Assembly: GCA_000024525.1 (NCBI GenBank)
Contig: CP001769.1
Coordinates: 558,001-622,000, forward strand
DNA from: Spirosoma linguale DSM 74
GTDB taxonomy: Bacteria > Bacteroidota > Bacteroidia > Cytophagales > Spirosomataceae
DNA length: 64,000 bases
Direction: 5' to 3'
Shown: positions 34,371-44,793 of the stretch, one piece after another
Numbering within the stretch: position 1 is the first letter of the stretch
Layout: the number at the start of each line of letters is the position of its first letter
Notes under the pieces: generated by a model
Seen by the model: only the letters and a program-made list of their open reading frames with translations
Database searches by the model: none
What the model was told of the DNA's origin: nothing
Program-made: the position numbers and the translations under genes

Positions 34371-34937
34371 TTACCGCAAGACCTTTGTGATCTCGTTGAG
34401 CTTCTCCATTTTCTGCACGAAGTCCCCTTTGAGCTGATTACGGATGGCGGTCAGATTGTCGAGCGTTTCCTGCAAGCTGTCGGGCAGAATTTCTTCCAGC
34501 ACTTCCCGGAATCGTTTGGCGAAGGTGGGCGATTTACCGTTGGTTGAAATAGCGATTTTCAAGTCGCCTTTCTTGACAACCGAACTCAGGTAAAAGTCGC
34601 ACAGGTCAGGCGTATCGGCGACGTTGACCAGAATCTGGCGGGCTTTGCAATCTGCCTGTACCTGCCGATTGACGGTTTTGTCGTTCGTCCCAACAATGAC
34701 GAGGTCTTTATTCGATAAATACAGATCGTGGTACGGCTCCTGAATGAGTTCCAGTTTAGGGTATCGGGTTGCCATGTCCCGAATCTCCTCCCGAATTTCG
34801 GGCGCCACCAGCGTAACGCGGGCCTCGGGCGAATTGCCAAGCAAAGCCGTGAGCTTTTCCAGACCAACATATCCTCCGCCCACAATAAGCAGATGCAGGT
34901 TCTCGGCTTTAACGAAAATAGGGAAGAGGGTATTCAT
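34371..34937 (-). CDS. Precorrin-2 dehydrogenase / sirohydrochlorin ferrochelatase-like
   Basis: 188 residues from ATG 34937; an upstream start would translate part of a repeat. NAD-binding GGGYVGLEK lies at about 16-24, followed by VTLVAPE, VIVGTNDKTVNRQV and ILVNVADTPDLCDFYLSSVV. The domain order matches Met8p/CysG N-terminal proteins, which oxidise precorrin-2 to sirohydrochlorin and insert iron to make siroheme. The SAM uroporphyrinogen methyltransferase half of CysG is absent and must be encoded elsewhere. Siroheme serves sulfite or nitrite reductases; none is in the window. Confidence 0.92.
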   Translation of the reverse strand: MNTLFPIFVKAENLHLLIVGGGYVGLEKLTALLGNSPEARVTLVAPEIREEIRDMATRYPKLELIQEPYHDLYLSNKDLVIVGTNDKTVNRQVQADCKARQILVNVADTPDLCDFYLSSVVKKGDLKIAISTNGKSPTFAKRFREVLEEILPDSLQETLDNLTAIRNQLKGDFVQKMEKLNEITKVLR

Positions 34938-34945
34938 AGACAGGA

Positions 34946-35040
34946 ATGGTAAGTAAATAAAAAGTGGTAAGTGATCAGGCAGTAATTTATCTATTGACAA
35001 ACTTACTACTTGTTCACTTACCACCCGGCAACTTACTGAC
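34946..35040. repeat. Weak word-type hairpin (GGTAAGT words)
   Basis: GTGGTAAGTGA (34964-34974) pairs with TCACTTACCAC (35014-35024). Further GTAAGT/ACTTAC words on both sides give partial outer pairing. Lies between the outer-membrane barrel gene and the siroheme gene. Confidence 0.55.
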
Positions 35041-35048
35041 TTATCAAG

Positions 35049-35951
35049 TTAAAACTTAAACCCAAGGTTCACGCCCAGAATACGGCGTTTGCTGTTACCG
35101 CTGGTCAGCACATCGGCAAAACCGTAGTGGTAAACAAAATCGAGCATGATCGGACCTGCGTCGAAACCAAGGTTGGCCAGCCCGTTAATGGTTGCCGCCT
35201 GAAAATCGGCATTACCCAGATTAAAATCGTTTTTATCGGTACTCAGCGGGGTAGCGTATTCCGCACCCAGGGCCAGCCGGATGCCCGACACGCCCCGATC
35301 CGACTGCGCCAGCTTCACCCCGATATAAGCCGGGATGTGCAGATAGCGCTGGTCGATGTTTCCCGTAATATCACTGACACCGGTTACCTGACCGTCACCT
35401 GCCTTAAAAAACTGCGAGCTTGACGCCAGATATTCCGCGCCAACCTGCCCGTAAACCCGGCCACCACCCCGTACCAGGAAACCCAGCTGGTAGCCCAGGC
35501 GGCCGGTCAGACCTTGGCCATTTACGGTTTCGCCTTCAAAACGGGTTGAATTGGCCCCGCCATAAACACCAAACGTAAAGTGTTTGTAATTCTCGCGACG
35601 CTCCTGACGTTCACTGACAACCTGATTGCGCATACCGTCATCAAAGCCCTCGTCGTAAGCTTTGCTTAAGTCGCGCTCGTCGTACATCTGGTCGTTGCGA
35701 CGGCTATCACCCCGCCGGTCTTCATAACGGTTATTATACCGGGGCTCTTCCTGCTCACGGCGATTGTATTCGCGCCGTTCGTCCAGGCGATCATCTAGAC
35801 GGCGGTCGTCCCGGCGCTCATCCCGACGAGACGGCCGGTCGTATCGATCATATTGGTTATACCGGTCGTTGTATGAGTTTTGTTGACCAAACACCAGACT
35901 GGTGCTGCACATACCTGCCGCAAGCAGGATTGATTTCGTTAACGTTTTCAT
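35049..35951 (-). CDS. Outer-membrane beta-barrel protein with charged N-terminal linker
   Basis: A 300-residue PorT-like barrel protein with a signal peptide (ILLAAGMCSTSLVFGQ). Residues 25-110 are a strongly charged, Arg/Asp/Tyr-rich, presumably disordered linker (repeats like RYDRPSRRDERRDDRR). From about 125 the beta-barrel begins (FTFGVYGGANSTRFEGE; GYQLGFLVRGGGRVYGQVG) and ends VNLGFKF with a C-terminal Phe, typical for BamA-recognised proteins. Function unknown. Paralogous to the next gene (36182-37081) in the barrel but not in the linker. Confidence 0.88.
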   Translation of the reverse strand: MKTLTKSILLAAGMCSTSLVFGQQNSYNDRYNQYDRYDRPSRRDERRDDRRLDDRLDERREYNRREQEEPRYNNRYEDRRGDSRRNDQMYDERDLSKAYDEGFDDGMRNQVVSERQERRENYKHFTFGVYGGANSTRFEGETVNGQGLTGRLGYQLGFLVRGGGRVYGQVGAEYLASSSQFFKAGDGQVTGVSDITGNIDQRYLHIPAYIGVKLAQSDRGVSGIRLALGAEYATPLSTDKNDFNLGNADFQAATINGLANLGFDAGPIMLDFVYHYGFADVLTSGNSKRRILGVNLGFKF

Positions 35952-36044
35952 AACTTATCAAGTTGAGTATTTAGGGATACAACCGTCCACCGTCGGTAAT
36001 GTTTGTAAGAATGAGGGATGATTATTTGTCGCGGTTTTGCTAGA

Positions 36045-36082
36045 TTTCTGACAGTCAGACCGTTATTTCTGATTGTCAGAAA
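36045..36082. promoter_or_regulatory. Tandem dyad, possible operator
   Basis: Two palindromes of one type, TTTCTGACAGTCAGA (36045-36059) and TTTCTGATTGTCAGAAA (36066-36082), with centres about 21 bp (two helical turns) apart, roughly 95-130 bp upstream of the barrel gene at 35951. The layout fits two dimers of one regulator side by side. Which regulator is unknown. Confidence 0.55.
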
Positions 36083-36129
36083 AGCCGAAAGAAACTTATT
36101 CACAGGTGTTTTCAGATGCTAATCGACAA

Positions 36130-36159
36130 AAAAGCCGCCCTCGTTGGAAGGCGGCTTTT
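36130..36159 (-). terminator. Intrinsic terminator of barrel gene 36182
   Basis: Stem of 10 bp (36130-36139 with 36150-36159) with the AAAAGCCGCC / GGCGGCTTTT pattern. On the minus strand it is followed by a T-run. It lies 23 nt past the stop. Confidence 0.85.
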
Positions 36160-36181
36160 GCATTGTTAAAATCTGGAATGC

Positions 36182-37081
36182 TTAGAACTTGAAGCCTACG
36201 CTAGCACTCAGGATACGACGTGCTGAACCAGCAAAACCCGTCGATATAGTTGAGTTGTTCGTTGGATTCTTGATCGAGTCGCTTAAACCATAGTGGTAGG
36301 TCAGGTCGATAAGCAGGGGGCCGATGTCAAAGCCAAGCTGGCCAAGACCGTTGAACGTACCACTCTTGATCTCCGAGTTCGTCAGGTTAAAATTACCGCT
36401 GCTTGAGTTGATCCGGTTGGCATACTCAAGACCCACCTGCAAACGGATTGCCGAAATACCACGATCCGATTCAAGCAATTTGTAACCGATATAAACCGGG
36501 ATTTGAACGTACTGGATGTTGATCTGGTCCTGAATCTGCGAAGGCGTAGCACCATCACCACGGGTGAAATAGTTTGAGCTGGACGCAAAGTACTCAGCAC
36601 CCAACTGACCGAATAAACGGCCACCACCCCGTACAAAGAAACCAGCCTGGTAACCTATACGACCCGAAATATCGCCACCGGTCGACTCACCTTTCAATTT
36701 GGTTGAGTTAAGACCTGCGTAGATACCAAATACAAAGTTTTTGTAATCTTTCGTTGCTTTCACACGATCCGGGCTATCCGTTGTGCTGTAAGTCGACGTA
36801 GTTGTGGTAGTACCATCAGTTGAAGGAGCACTGTTGGTCGAATACGTGCTGTTTGGCGTTGTAGAGCTGTTGCTCATTGATCCGTTGCTCGTGGACGAAT
36901 TGCTGTTGCTCATCGAGTTCGAACTGTTGTTCATCGAATTTGAGCTGTCCGTTGTCACCGGTGAGGTGTACGTTGGGTTCGTTGCAGTACTGGTTGTGGA
37001 GTACGTGTTGGTTGTAGTTTGGGCATTCGCGATGCCGATACCACACAGGCAGACTGCCAGAATGGAGAATTGACGTTTCAT
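36182..37081 (-). CDS. Outer-membrane beta-barrel protein with Ser/Asn/Thr-rich linker
   Basis: 299 residues from ATG 37081, which starts the signal peptide (FSILAVCLCGIGIANAQ). A low-complexity linker of Ser, Asn, Thr and Met (for example SNSMNNSSNSMSNSNSS) fills about 22-105. The barrel follows (FVFGIYAGLNSTKLKGE, GYQAGFFVRGGGRLFGQLG) and ends VGFKF. The barrel is clearly paralogous to the neighbour at 35049; the linker is entirely different. Both have their own terminators, so they are separate units. Confidence 0.88.
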   Translation of the reverse strand: MKRQFSILAVCLCGIGIANAQTTTNTYSTTSTATNPTYTSPVTTDSSNSMNNSSNSMSNSNSSTSNGSMSNSSTTPNSTYSTNSAPSTDGTTTTTSTYSTTDSPDRVKATKDYKNFVFGIYAGLNSTKLKGESTGGDISGRIGYQAGFFVRGGGRLFGQLGAEYFASSSNYFTRGDGATPSQIQDQINIQYVQIPVYIGYKLLESDRGISAIRLQVGLEYANRINSSSGNFNLTNSEIKSGTFNGLGQLGFDIGPLLIDLTYHYGLSDSIKNPTNNSTISTGFAGSARRILSASVGFKF

Positions 37082-37110
37082 GACGTTTGTTTTATACGTT
37101 GAGTTAGACA

Positions 37111-37142
37111 AAAAAAGGGCGTAATCGAGATTACACCCCTTT
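37111..37142 (-). terminator. Terminator of pgi
   Basis: AAAGGG-GTAATC pairs with GATTAC-CCCTTT with a small internal bulge. On the minus strand a run of seven T follows. It lies about 100 nt past the pgi stop. Confidence 0.7.
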
Positions 37143-37240
37143 AACAGGCGGTTATCAGACAATGTTTAGAACTATTCCAATTTCTCAAAAAATTTAATAT
37201 CTCAACCGGAATAGAAATCAGTGTCAGGTAGCTGATGAAC

Positions 37241-39214
<1,974 letters not shown>

Positions 39215-40879
39215 ATGAATCAAAAACTCTTCTATTCGTTGGTACTGGTCGTTGTAGGGGCCTTGCTGTTTATCCCGTTTCTGGGGGGCGTTCGCCTATT
39301 CGACTGGGACGAAATAAACTTTGCTGAATGCGCCCGCGAAATGATCGCGCTCGGCGATTACCTGCATGTTCACATAGATTTTAAGCCGTTCTACGAAAAA
39401 CCACCTTTGTTTTTCTGGCTTCAGGCGGCCATGATGAACCTGTTCGGTGTCGGGGAGTTCTCGGCCCGGCTGCCAAACGCCATTTGTGGGATTATCACGC
39501 TGGTTTATCTCTATAATCTTGGTCAGAAACTACATGGTCATCGCTTCGGCTGGCTTTGGGCACTGGCCTACCTGGGGTCGGTAACACCCCATCTGTATTT
39601 TAGGTCCGGCATCATCGACCCATTTTTCAATCTGTTTATATTCGTGGGACTGGTCAACCTGATCTTTGCTTCCTGGAAGCGTGAGCGGCTGGGCGGGGCC
39701 ATGACTGTACCCAAACCGGAGTGGGTTTATCTTTTGCTGGGCGGATTTGTGCTGGGGCTGGCCATACTAACGAAAGGACCTGTTGCTTACCTGATTGTTT
39801 GCCTGGTGCTGCTGGTATACTGGATGCTGAGCCGCTTTCGATGGTTTATCTCACCAATTCAATTTCTGGCGTTTTCGATAGCAGCTTCGTTCGTGTCACT
39901 AATGTGGTACGGGCTCGATATTTACCTGCACGGACCGGCGCTGGTGCAAAAGTTCCTGGCCTATAACTTTCGGTTGTTCAGTACACCCGATGCCGGTCAT
40001 GTAGGCTTCCCGGCGTATCACATCATCATTTTATTAGTGGGCTGTTTCCCGGCTTCTATATTTGGTATTCGGGCGTTTGGCTCGCTGTTCATCGAACGAA
40101 ACTACCAGCGTGAATTTCGCAAATGGATGCTGATTCTGTTCTGGGTGGTGCTGGTGCTGTTTAGTATCGTACAATCTAAAATTGTGCATTACTCGTCGCT
40201 GTGCTACTTCCCGCTGACTTACTTCGCGGCCCTGACGCTGTCGCAGCTGGAAGAGCGGAAAATTCAGTTTAACAACTGGATGCGGGCGGGTCTGATCATC
40301 GTAGGTGGCATTTATGTGGTGGCTATTGTAGGGCTTCCCATACTGGCGCATCATATGGACATCGTGAAAGCCTATGCCGATCAGGACGCCTTCACACAGG
40401 GTAATCTGGACGCAAACGTTAACTGGACCGGCTGGGAGGTACTACCGGGGATATGGCTGTTGGTAATTCTGGTCCTGACATTCATCTTGTTTAACCAGCG
40501 CGAAACCGGACGGGCTGCCGTAACGCTCTTCGGTGGAATGGCCATCTTTATCACCCTTACACTTTGGTTTTTTATCGGCCGGATCGAGGGTATTTCGCAG
40601 GATGCAGCCATGCGCTTTTTTGAACGGGCCAAAGGGCAGGATGTATATGTAAGAACGTACGGTTACCATAGTTACGGTCCCTATTTTTACACTCAGAAAC
40701 CACCCGTTACCAACAAAAACGCCTATAACGACGAGTGGCTGCTGCGCGGCCGGATCGATAAAGATGTACTCTTCATTAGGAAAGCCAGCGAAGAGCCGAC
40801 TCTGCTCGATTCGCTCCCCGATGTAAAGAAAACCGGAGAGGAAAATGGCTTTGTCTTTTATCAGCGCAAAGCCAGGTAA
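39215..40879 (+). CDS. Glycosyltransferase family 39 (ArnT-like) membrane protein
   Basis: 554 residues from ATG 39215. Multi-pass GT-C fold enzyme with about 11-12 membrane segments. The first periplasmic loop carries the acidic motif RLFDWDEINFAECAREMI, followed by YLHVHIDFKPFYEKPPLFFW, as in dolichyl-phosphate-mannose mannosyltransferase and lipid-A aminoarabinose transferases. The Asp-Glu pair is the expected catalytic site. It transfers a sugar from a polyprenyl-phosphate donor to a lipid or protein in the inner membrane; acceptor unknown. The C-terminal periplasmic domain includes a conserved FERAKGQDVYVRTYGYHSYG. Confidence 0.93.
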   Translation: MNQKLFYSLVLVVVGALLFIPFLGGVRLFDWDEINFAECAREMIALGDYLHVHIDFKPFYEKPPLFFWLQAAMMNLFGVGEFSARLPNAICGIITLVYLYNLGQKLHGHRFGWLWALAYLGSVTPHLYFRSGIIDPFFNLFIFVGLVNLIFASWKRERLGGAMTVPKPEWVYLLLGGFVLGLAILTKGPVAYLIVCLVLLVYWMLSRFRWFISPIQFLAFSIAASFVSLMWYGLDIYLHGPALVQKFLAYNFRLFSTPDAGHVGFPAYHIIILLVGCFPASIFGIRAFGSLFIERNYQREFRKWMLILFWVVLVLFSIVQSKIVHYSSLCYFPLTYFAALTLSQLEERKIQFNNWMRAGLIIVGGIYVVAIVGLPILAHHMDIVKAYADQDAFTQGNLDANVNWTGWEVLPGIWLLVILVLTFILFNQRETGRAAVTLFGGMAIFITLTLWFFIGRIEGISQDAAMRFFERAKGQDVYVRTYGYHSYGPYFYTQKPPVTNKNAYNDEWLLRGRIDKDVLFIRKASEEPTLLDSLPDVKKTGEENGFVFYQRKAR

Positions 40880-41087
40880 GAAAGGTAAAAATCGAAGAGC
40901 CTGTCCAACCGTTTCAGTTGCAGGCAATTGGAGGTAGCATCATGGCTGCCCAAAACCAATTGAAGAGCTGGAATTGTACTTATTGTACGGTTTAATTTAA
41001 AACCGCTGGTAAGGCTTGTGAGTTATAGTGGCTATGACAACCACGCATACGAATCAAACGCCATTTCAGTGGCCAACAAAGGGTAAA

Positions 41088-41468
41088 ATGGCTGGAAAAC
41101 AGCTGGCTCTTCTGGCTCTTCTGTTTACCGCTTTCTCCTGTAGCCATTCCGGCCAGTCGGATGTGGGCGCAAAAAAACGCCTGAAGGTGTCGGTCGGGGA
41201 GATCAAAGAAGTTTCGCTGCCTAACCGGGGTGAGGCTGGGTCGGAGTTGATTGGTACCTCCGATAATCAGGAAGTGGTAGAGGTTTCCCGGCGTCAACTG
41301 GCTCCCGCCGTTGATACCCTCAATCGAATTAACACCGGTCCAACGGTTTTTCAGATAAAAGGCGTTACTGTAGGAACAGCCAACGTTACGTTCTCGACCA
41401 GGGCCATGACCGCATCCGGGAACGGGCAGCCAGTCCGCACGTATGTGGTGCAGGTAACGGCGAAATAG
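41088..41468 (+). CDS. Small lipoprotein with an Ig-like/BIG-type domain
   Basis: 126 residues from ATG 41088, chosen because it opens a lipoprotein signal (LALLALLFTAFSC with the lipid Cys near 17). The body is all-beta in pattern: KRLKVSVGEIKEVSLPNRGE, VFQIKGVTVGTANVTFST and a final PVRTYVVQVTAK. It looks like a bacterial Ig-like or chagasin-like domain. Presumed outer-membrane or periplasm anchored. Function unknown. A 15-bp terminator follows. Confidence 0.75.
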   Translation: MAGKQLALLALLFTAFSCSHSGQSDVGAKKRLKVSVGEIKEVSLPNRGEAGSELIGTSDNQEVVEVSRRQLAPAVDTLNRINTGPTVFQIKGVTVGTANVTFSTRAMTASGNGQPVRTYVVQVTAK

Positions 41469-41495
41469 GCCCCAAACTGGTCGAATGCTTTATAA

Positions 41496-41544
41496 ATTTG
41501 CCCCAACTCCTTGTCTGTTCAGTCAAGATGGAGTTGGGGCAAAT
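41496..41544. terminator. Hairpin terminator
   Basis: Perfect 15-bp stem (41496-41510 with 41530-41544) with a 19-nt loop and T-rich tail, between the converging lipoprotein gene and SDR gene. Confidence 0.75.
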
Positions 41545-41552
41545 CTGTTTTC

Positions 41553-42323
41553 TTACAAATTCATACCGCCCGATACCTCAATGCGTTGCGCATTTATCCA
41601 GCGGGCGTCATCGGTACACAGGAAGGCCACTACACCGCCAATGTCATCGGGAAGACCAACACGGCCCAGGGCAGTGATTCCGGCAATGTGCTTGTTTACC
41701 GCCGGATTGTCCCGTACCGTACCCCCGCCAAAATCCGTCTCGATTGCTCCCGGCGCTACGGTGTTGACGGCAATACCGCGGCTCCCAAGTTCTTTTGCCA
41801 GATACATGGTCAACGTTTCGATACCTCCTTTCATGGTCGCATAAACAGCGGTACCGGGTGTGGTAAAACGAGTCAGACCCGTGGAGATATTAACGATACG
41901 GCCACCATCGTTGAGCAGTGGCAGCGACTTCTGCGTCAGAAAGAAAACACCCTTCAGGTGAATGTTCATCAGATTGTCGAACACATCCTCCGTCGTCTCG
42001 GCGATGGGCGTGCGACCGGCAATACCGGCATTGTTGATCAGGAAGTCGAAGTGGTCGGTGCCAAACGTAGTCGAGAGTACGCTGGTCAATTGGCTGAAAA
42101 ACGTGTCGAAGCTTTTTATATCGCCCGCATTTAGCTGGAGGGTAGCTGCCTTTTGCCCCATCTGATTAATCTCAGCGACTACGGCCTCTGCTTCTTCCTG
42201 CCGACTGTGGTAGGTCAGAACAACATCGATTCCTTTCTTTGCCAGGCTCAGGGCCATATTTTTACCCAGCCCCCGGCTTCCGCCGGTAACCAGGGCAATT
42301 TTTGTGTGTGCTGTGTTTTCCAT
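41553..42323 (-). CDS. SDR family oxidoreductase
   Basis: 256 residues from ATG 42323; the longer frame reads through the promoter. Classical SDR: TGGSRGLGKNMA (about 13-24), NNAGIAGRTP, catalytic Ser in VNISTGLTR and YATMKGG (Tyr-x-x-x-Lys). The C-terminal end is RIEVSGGMNL. NAD(P)-dependent, cytoplasmic, substrate unknown. The AraC regulator gene lies about 100 nt upstream on the same strand and probably controls or accompanies it, an arrangement often seen for quinone- or aldehyde-response loci. Confidence 0.9.
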   Translation of the reverse strand: MENTAHTKIALVTGGSRGLGKNMALSLAKKGIDVVLTYHSRQEEAEAVVAEINQMGQKAATLQLNAGDIKSFDTFFSQLTSVLSTTFGTDHFDFLINNAGIAGRTPIAETTEDVFDNLMNIHLKGVFFLTQKSLPLLNDGGRIVNISTGLTRFTTPGTAVYATMKGGIETLTMYLAKELGSRGIAVNTVAPGAIETDFGGGTVRDNPAVNKHIAGITALGRVGLPDDIGGVVAFLCTDDARWINAQRIEVSGGMNL

Positions 42324-42424
42324 CAGTTGTTTATGATCAATTTGATGGAACAAAGGTCGGGCGGAAAAGGAGCGGACTGTTTGCAAACATCAATCTGATC
42401 GTTGCAAAATTCAAATCAGGCCTG

Positions 42425-43354
42425 TTATGCCCGAAAGGCTACCGGCGACAGGGAGGTTTGTTTCCTGAAGAAGTTCGAGAAGTGAGCAACCTCTTCAAAC
42501 CCCAGGCTATAGGCAATCTCCGATACATTCCAGTCGGTTTGTTTCAGCAGGATCTTGGCTTCCTGAACAATCCGGCTGCTGATGATATCGGTGGTGGTTT
42601 TGCCCGTATTTTCTTTCAGTACCTTGTTGAGATGATTGACGTGAACAGACAGCCGGTCGGCATAATCCCTGGCTGTTCGCAGACTTAGCTTCTGCTGTGG
42701 TGATTCAATGGGAAACTGCCGTTCCAGCAACTCAATAAAGAGCGACGAAACCCGTGCCGAAGCGGTATGCGTTGGATAGAGCGATGTGGCGGGCTGAAGC
42801 TTTTGCCCGTAATGGATCAACTCCAGCACATAGTTACGCAGCAGGTCGTACTTGTAGGCATAATCGGATGCCAGCTCCTTCTCCATCTTTCGGAAAATAT
42901 ACCCAATATCGTCTGCATCCTCGTCGGTAAGCTGAAAAACGGGGTATCCGCCGGGCCTGAAAATGGGCAGATCATCGAGTACTACGCCACTTTTACTCTG
43001 TATCAAAAACTCGTCGGTAAAGACGCAGAAGTGCCCGGTCTGGTCCGCGTCCTGCGGCAGATAATGGTAGGGGACTTTCGGTGTGGCAAAGAGAAGGGCA
43101 TTTTTTTCGATGTCGATCACCTTATCGGCGTATTCAGCGCGGTTCCGCCCGCTGATCAGACTGATCTTATAATAAGCCCTCCGGTTATAGGGCATGGCTG
43201 GGTTTTTCTGAAGCCGTTTGGTCAGCTCCACCATGCTGAACACATTGAAGCGCCCAATCTCCCGGTTAATTCCATCGGGTAGAAGTTCGCGTACGTCGGT
43301 GCCAGCATTACTGATAAGCTGCTGATAAAACTGGTCGATGGTAGTCGTGTTCAT
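42425..43354 (-). CDS. AraC family transcriptional regulator
   Basis: 309 residues from ATG 43354. The N-terminal half is a cupin-like sensing domain (YYKISLISGRNRAEYADKV, HYLPQDADQTGHFCVFTDEF). The C-terminal half has two helix-turn-helices (ARDYADRLSVHVNHLNKVLK with TGKTTTDIIS; LLKQTDWNVSEIAYSLGFEE and the AHFSNFFRKQTSLSP signature). Likely regulates the adjacent SDR gene. Confidence 0.92.
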   Translation of the reverse strand: MNTTTIDQFYQQLISNAGTDVRELLPDGINREIGRFNVFSMVELTKRLQKNPAMPYNRRAYYKISLISGRNRAEYADKVIDIEKNALLFATPKVPYHYLPQDADQTGHFCVFTDEFLIQSKSGVVLDDLPIFRPGGYPVFQLTDEDADDIGYIFRKMEKELASDYAYKYDLLRNYVLELIHYGQKLQPATSLYPTHTASARVSSLFIELLERQFPIESPQQKLSLRTARDYADRLSVHVNHLNKVLKENTGKTTTDIISSRIVQEAKILLKQTDWNVSEIAYSLGFEEVAHFSNFFRKQTSLSPVAFRA

Positions 43355-43406
43355 GCGGAGAGCGGTTGCAGAATTCAAATATAACGCCCTAAATACTATG
43401 CATGAA

Positions 43407-43466
43407 CAACGAGACACGAAGAATACAGCAATACACGGTAAAGCCTGTTTTCTTTGTGTCTCGTTG
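43407..43466. terminator. Hairpin downstream of the acetamidase gene
   Basis: 17-bp stem (43407-43423 with 43450-43466), one wobble, 26-nt loop. It sits 9 nt past the acetamidase stop and before the AraC gene, both on the minus strand. The GAGACACGAAGAA arm resembles the word-type repeats. Confidence 0.7.
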
Positions 43467-43474
43467 CTTAGTAC

Positions 43475-44614
43475 TTACGCCCAGAAATCAAATTTCTTCT
43501 TCGTAAAAATGGACTTTGGAATCATCGCATGAACGCCCAGCGTCTGATCAACTACTTGACTGACTTCAAAGTCGACGGCGGTGCTGGCAATGGACAGGGC
43601 TTCGTTGAAGGTAAAGCCAAGCTCATCCCGAATGAAGGCGCAGGCTTCGGAAAGGGCATTCTTCATCGCTTTGTTCAGGTCTTTGTCCAAGCCAACGGCA
43701 ATAAAATGCGTGGGCGTTTCGGCGCGGGGCTGTTTCGAGGCTTTGCCTTTGTGGACAATGAATTTGACGGTCAGGTTAATGGCCGTTTCGATGGCAACAC
43801 CACTCACTTCGCCGTTACCCTGCGCCCCGTGCCCATCTCCGGTGGTGAATAGACCGCCGGGTACGGAAACGGGTAAAAACAAGGTTGTGCCTTTGGTTAA
43901 ATGTTTAATGTCCAGATTACCACCGAAAAAGTTAGGCGGTATCGAACTCTGCCGTCCCATATCGGCCGGGGGTGACAGGGCCATAACGCCCATAAATGGC
44001 TTTAATGGAATTTCGACGCCTTCTTTTAATGTGGCCATTTTTCGTTTTGCATCGTACCGATACACGAAGGTCTCACGGGTTTTGACTTCGTCGGGAATGC
44101 CGCCCCCGCCCGGCCAGACGCTGTTGACGCCGAAGGGAGCCGGAAACGTCAAATCGAGAATGCGGATTTCGAGCGTGTCGCCGGGTTGCGCCCCGTCGAT
44201 GTAAACAGGCCCCGTCAGCATATGCCCGCGAATTCCCGATGGTTCGGGCTTCACGTTTTTCATAATGGCGACTACTTCCTGCGCGTGCTGATCGAGGGGC
44301 AGGTTGTTTTTAGTATAAAATTCTTCCGGGTTGGTCCGACTCACCCCCGACGGATTGACGGTCTGAATTTCGACAACATCGCCATCCTTCACTTTATAGA
44401 CCGGCGGTACATCAGCCCCGAAATAACCCCACACCATATTTTCGGGCAATGAACGAACCACATGGTCAGGTTTGATGGCGGCTGCCGTTTTTGTCGTTGG
44501 GGTTAATAAGGGCGACAATTGGTCGAGGGAGGTTGCGGTCAGGCCACCAGTTGAGAGAAGGGCTAAGCCGTTGCGGCTGGTCTTTCGTAAAAAACTTCGT
44601 CGGGATGTTTTCAT
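43475..44614 (-). CDS. Acetamidase/formamidase family protein, Tat-exported
   Basis: 379 residues from ATG 44614. A twin-arginine signal is present (SRRSFLRKTSRNGLALL, then an Ala-rich end). The rest matches the acetamidase/formamidase family (FmdA_AmdA): PVYIDGAQPGDTLEIRILDL, GGNLDIKHLTKGTTLFLPV, GGLFTTGDGHGAQGNGEVSG (metal-binding and active-site area). Such enzymes hydrolyse formamide or short amides; periplasmic location is implied by the Tat leader. Substrate not proven. Divergent from the MFS gene. Confidence 0.9.
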   Translation of the reverse strand: MKTSRRSFLRKTSRNGLALLSTGGLTATSLDQLSPLLTPTTKTAAAIKPDHVVRSLPENMVWGYFGADVPPVYKVKDGDVVEIQTVNPSGVSRTNPEEFYTKNNLPLDQHAQEVVAIMKNVKPEPSGIRGHMLTGPVYIDGAQPGDTLEIRILDLTFPAPFGVNSVWPGGGGIPDEVKTRETFVYRYDAKRKMATLKEGVEIPLKPFMGVMALSPPADMGRQSSIPPNFFGGNLDIKHLTKGTTLFLPVSVPGGLFTTGDGHGAQGNGEVSGVAIETAINLTVKFIVHKGKASKQPRAETPTHFIAVGLDKDLNKAMKNALSEACAFIRDELGFTFNEALSIASTAVDFEVSQVVDQTLGVHAMIPKSIFTKKKFDFWA

Positions 44615-44793
44615 CAGTCGGTCCGCCGAAGCGGTTGTCGAATAAGAGTTAGCTTGGAGAATGAACGTAGTAAGATAATAAATCAACAGCCATTTGATAA
44701 GCGAATGGCTATTTTTGGTCGAAGTATCGTTTCATCCTCCTGAACAACCGGCCAATGTCGTCAGTTAGGTTTCAGAATTAACCTGATTTCTCA

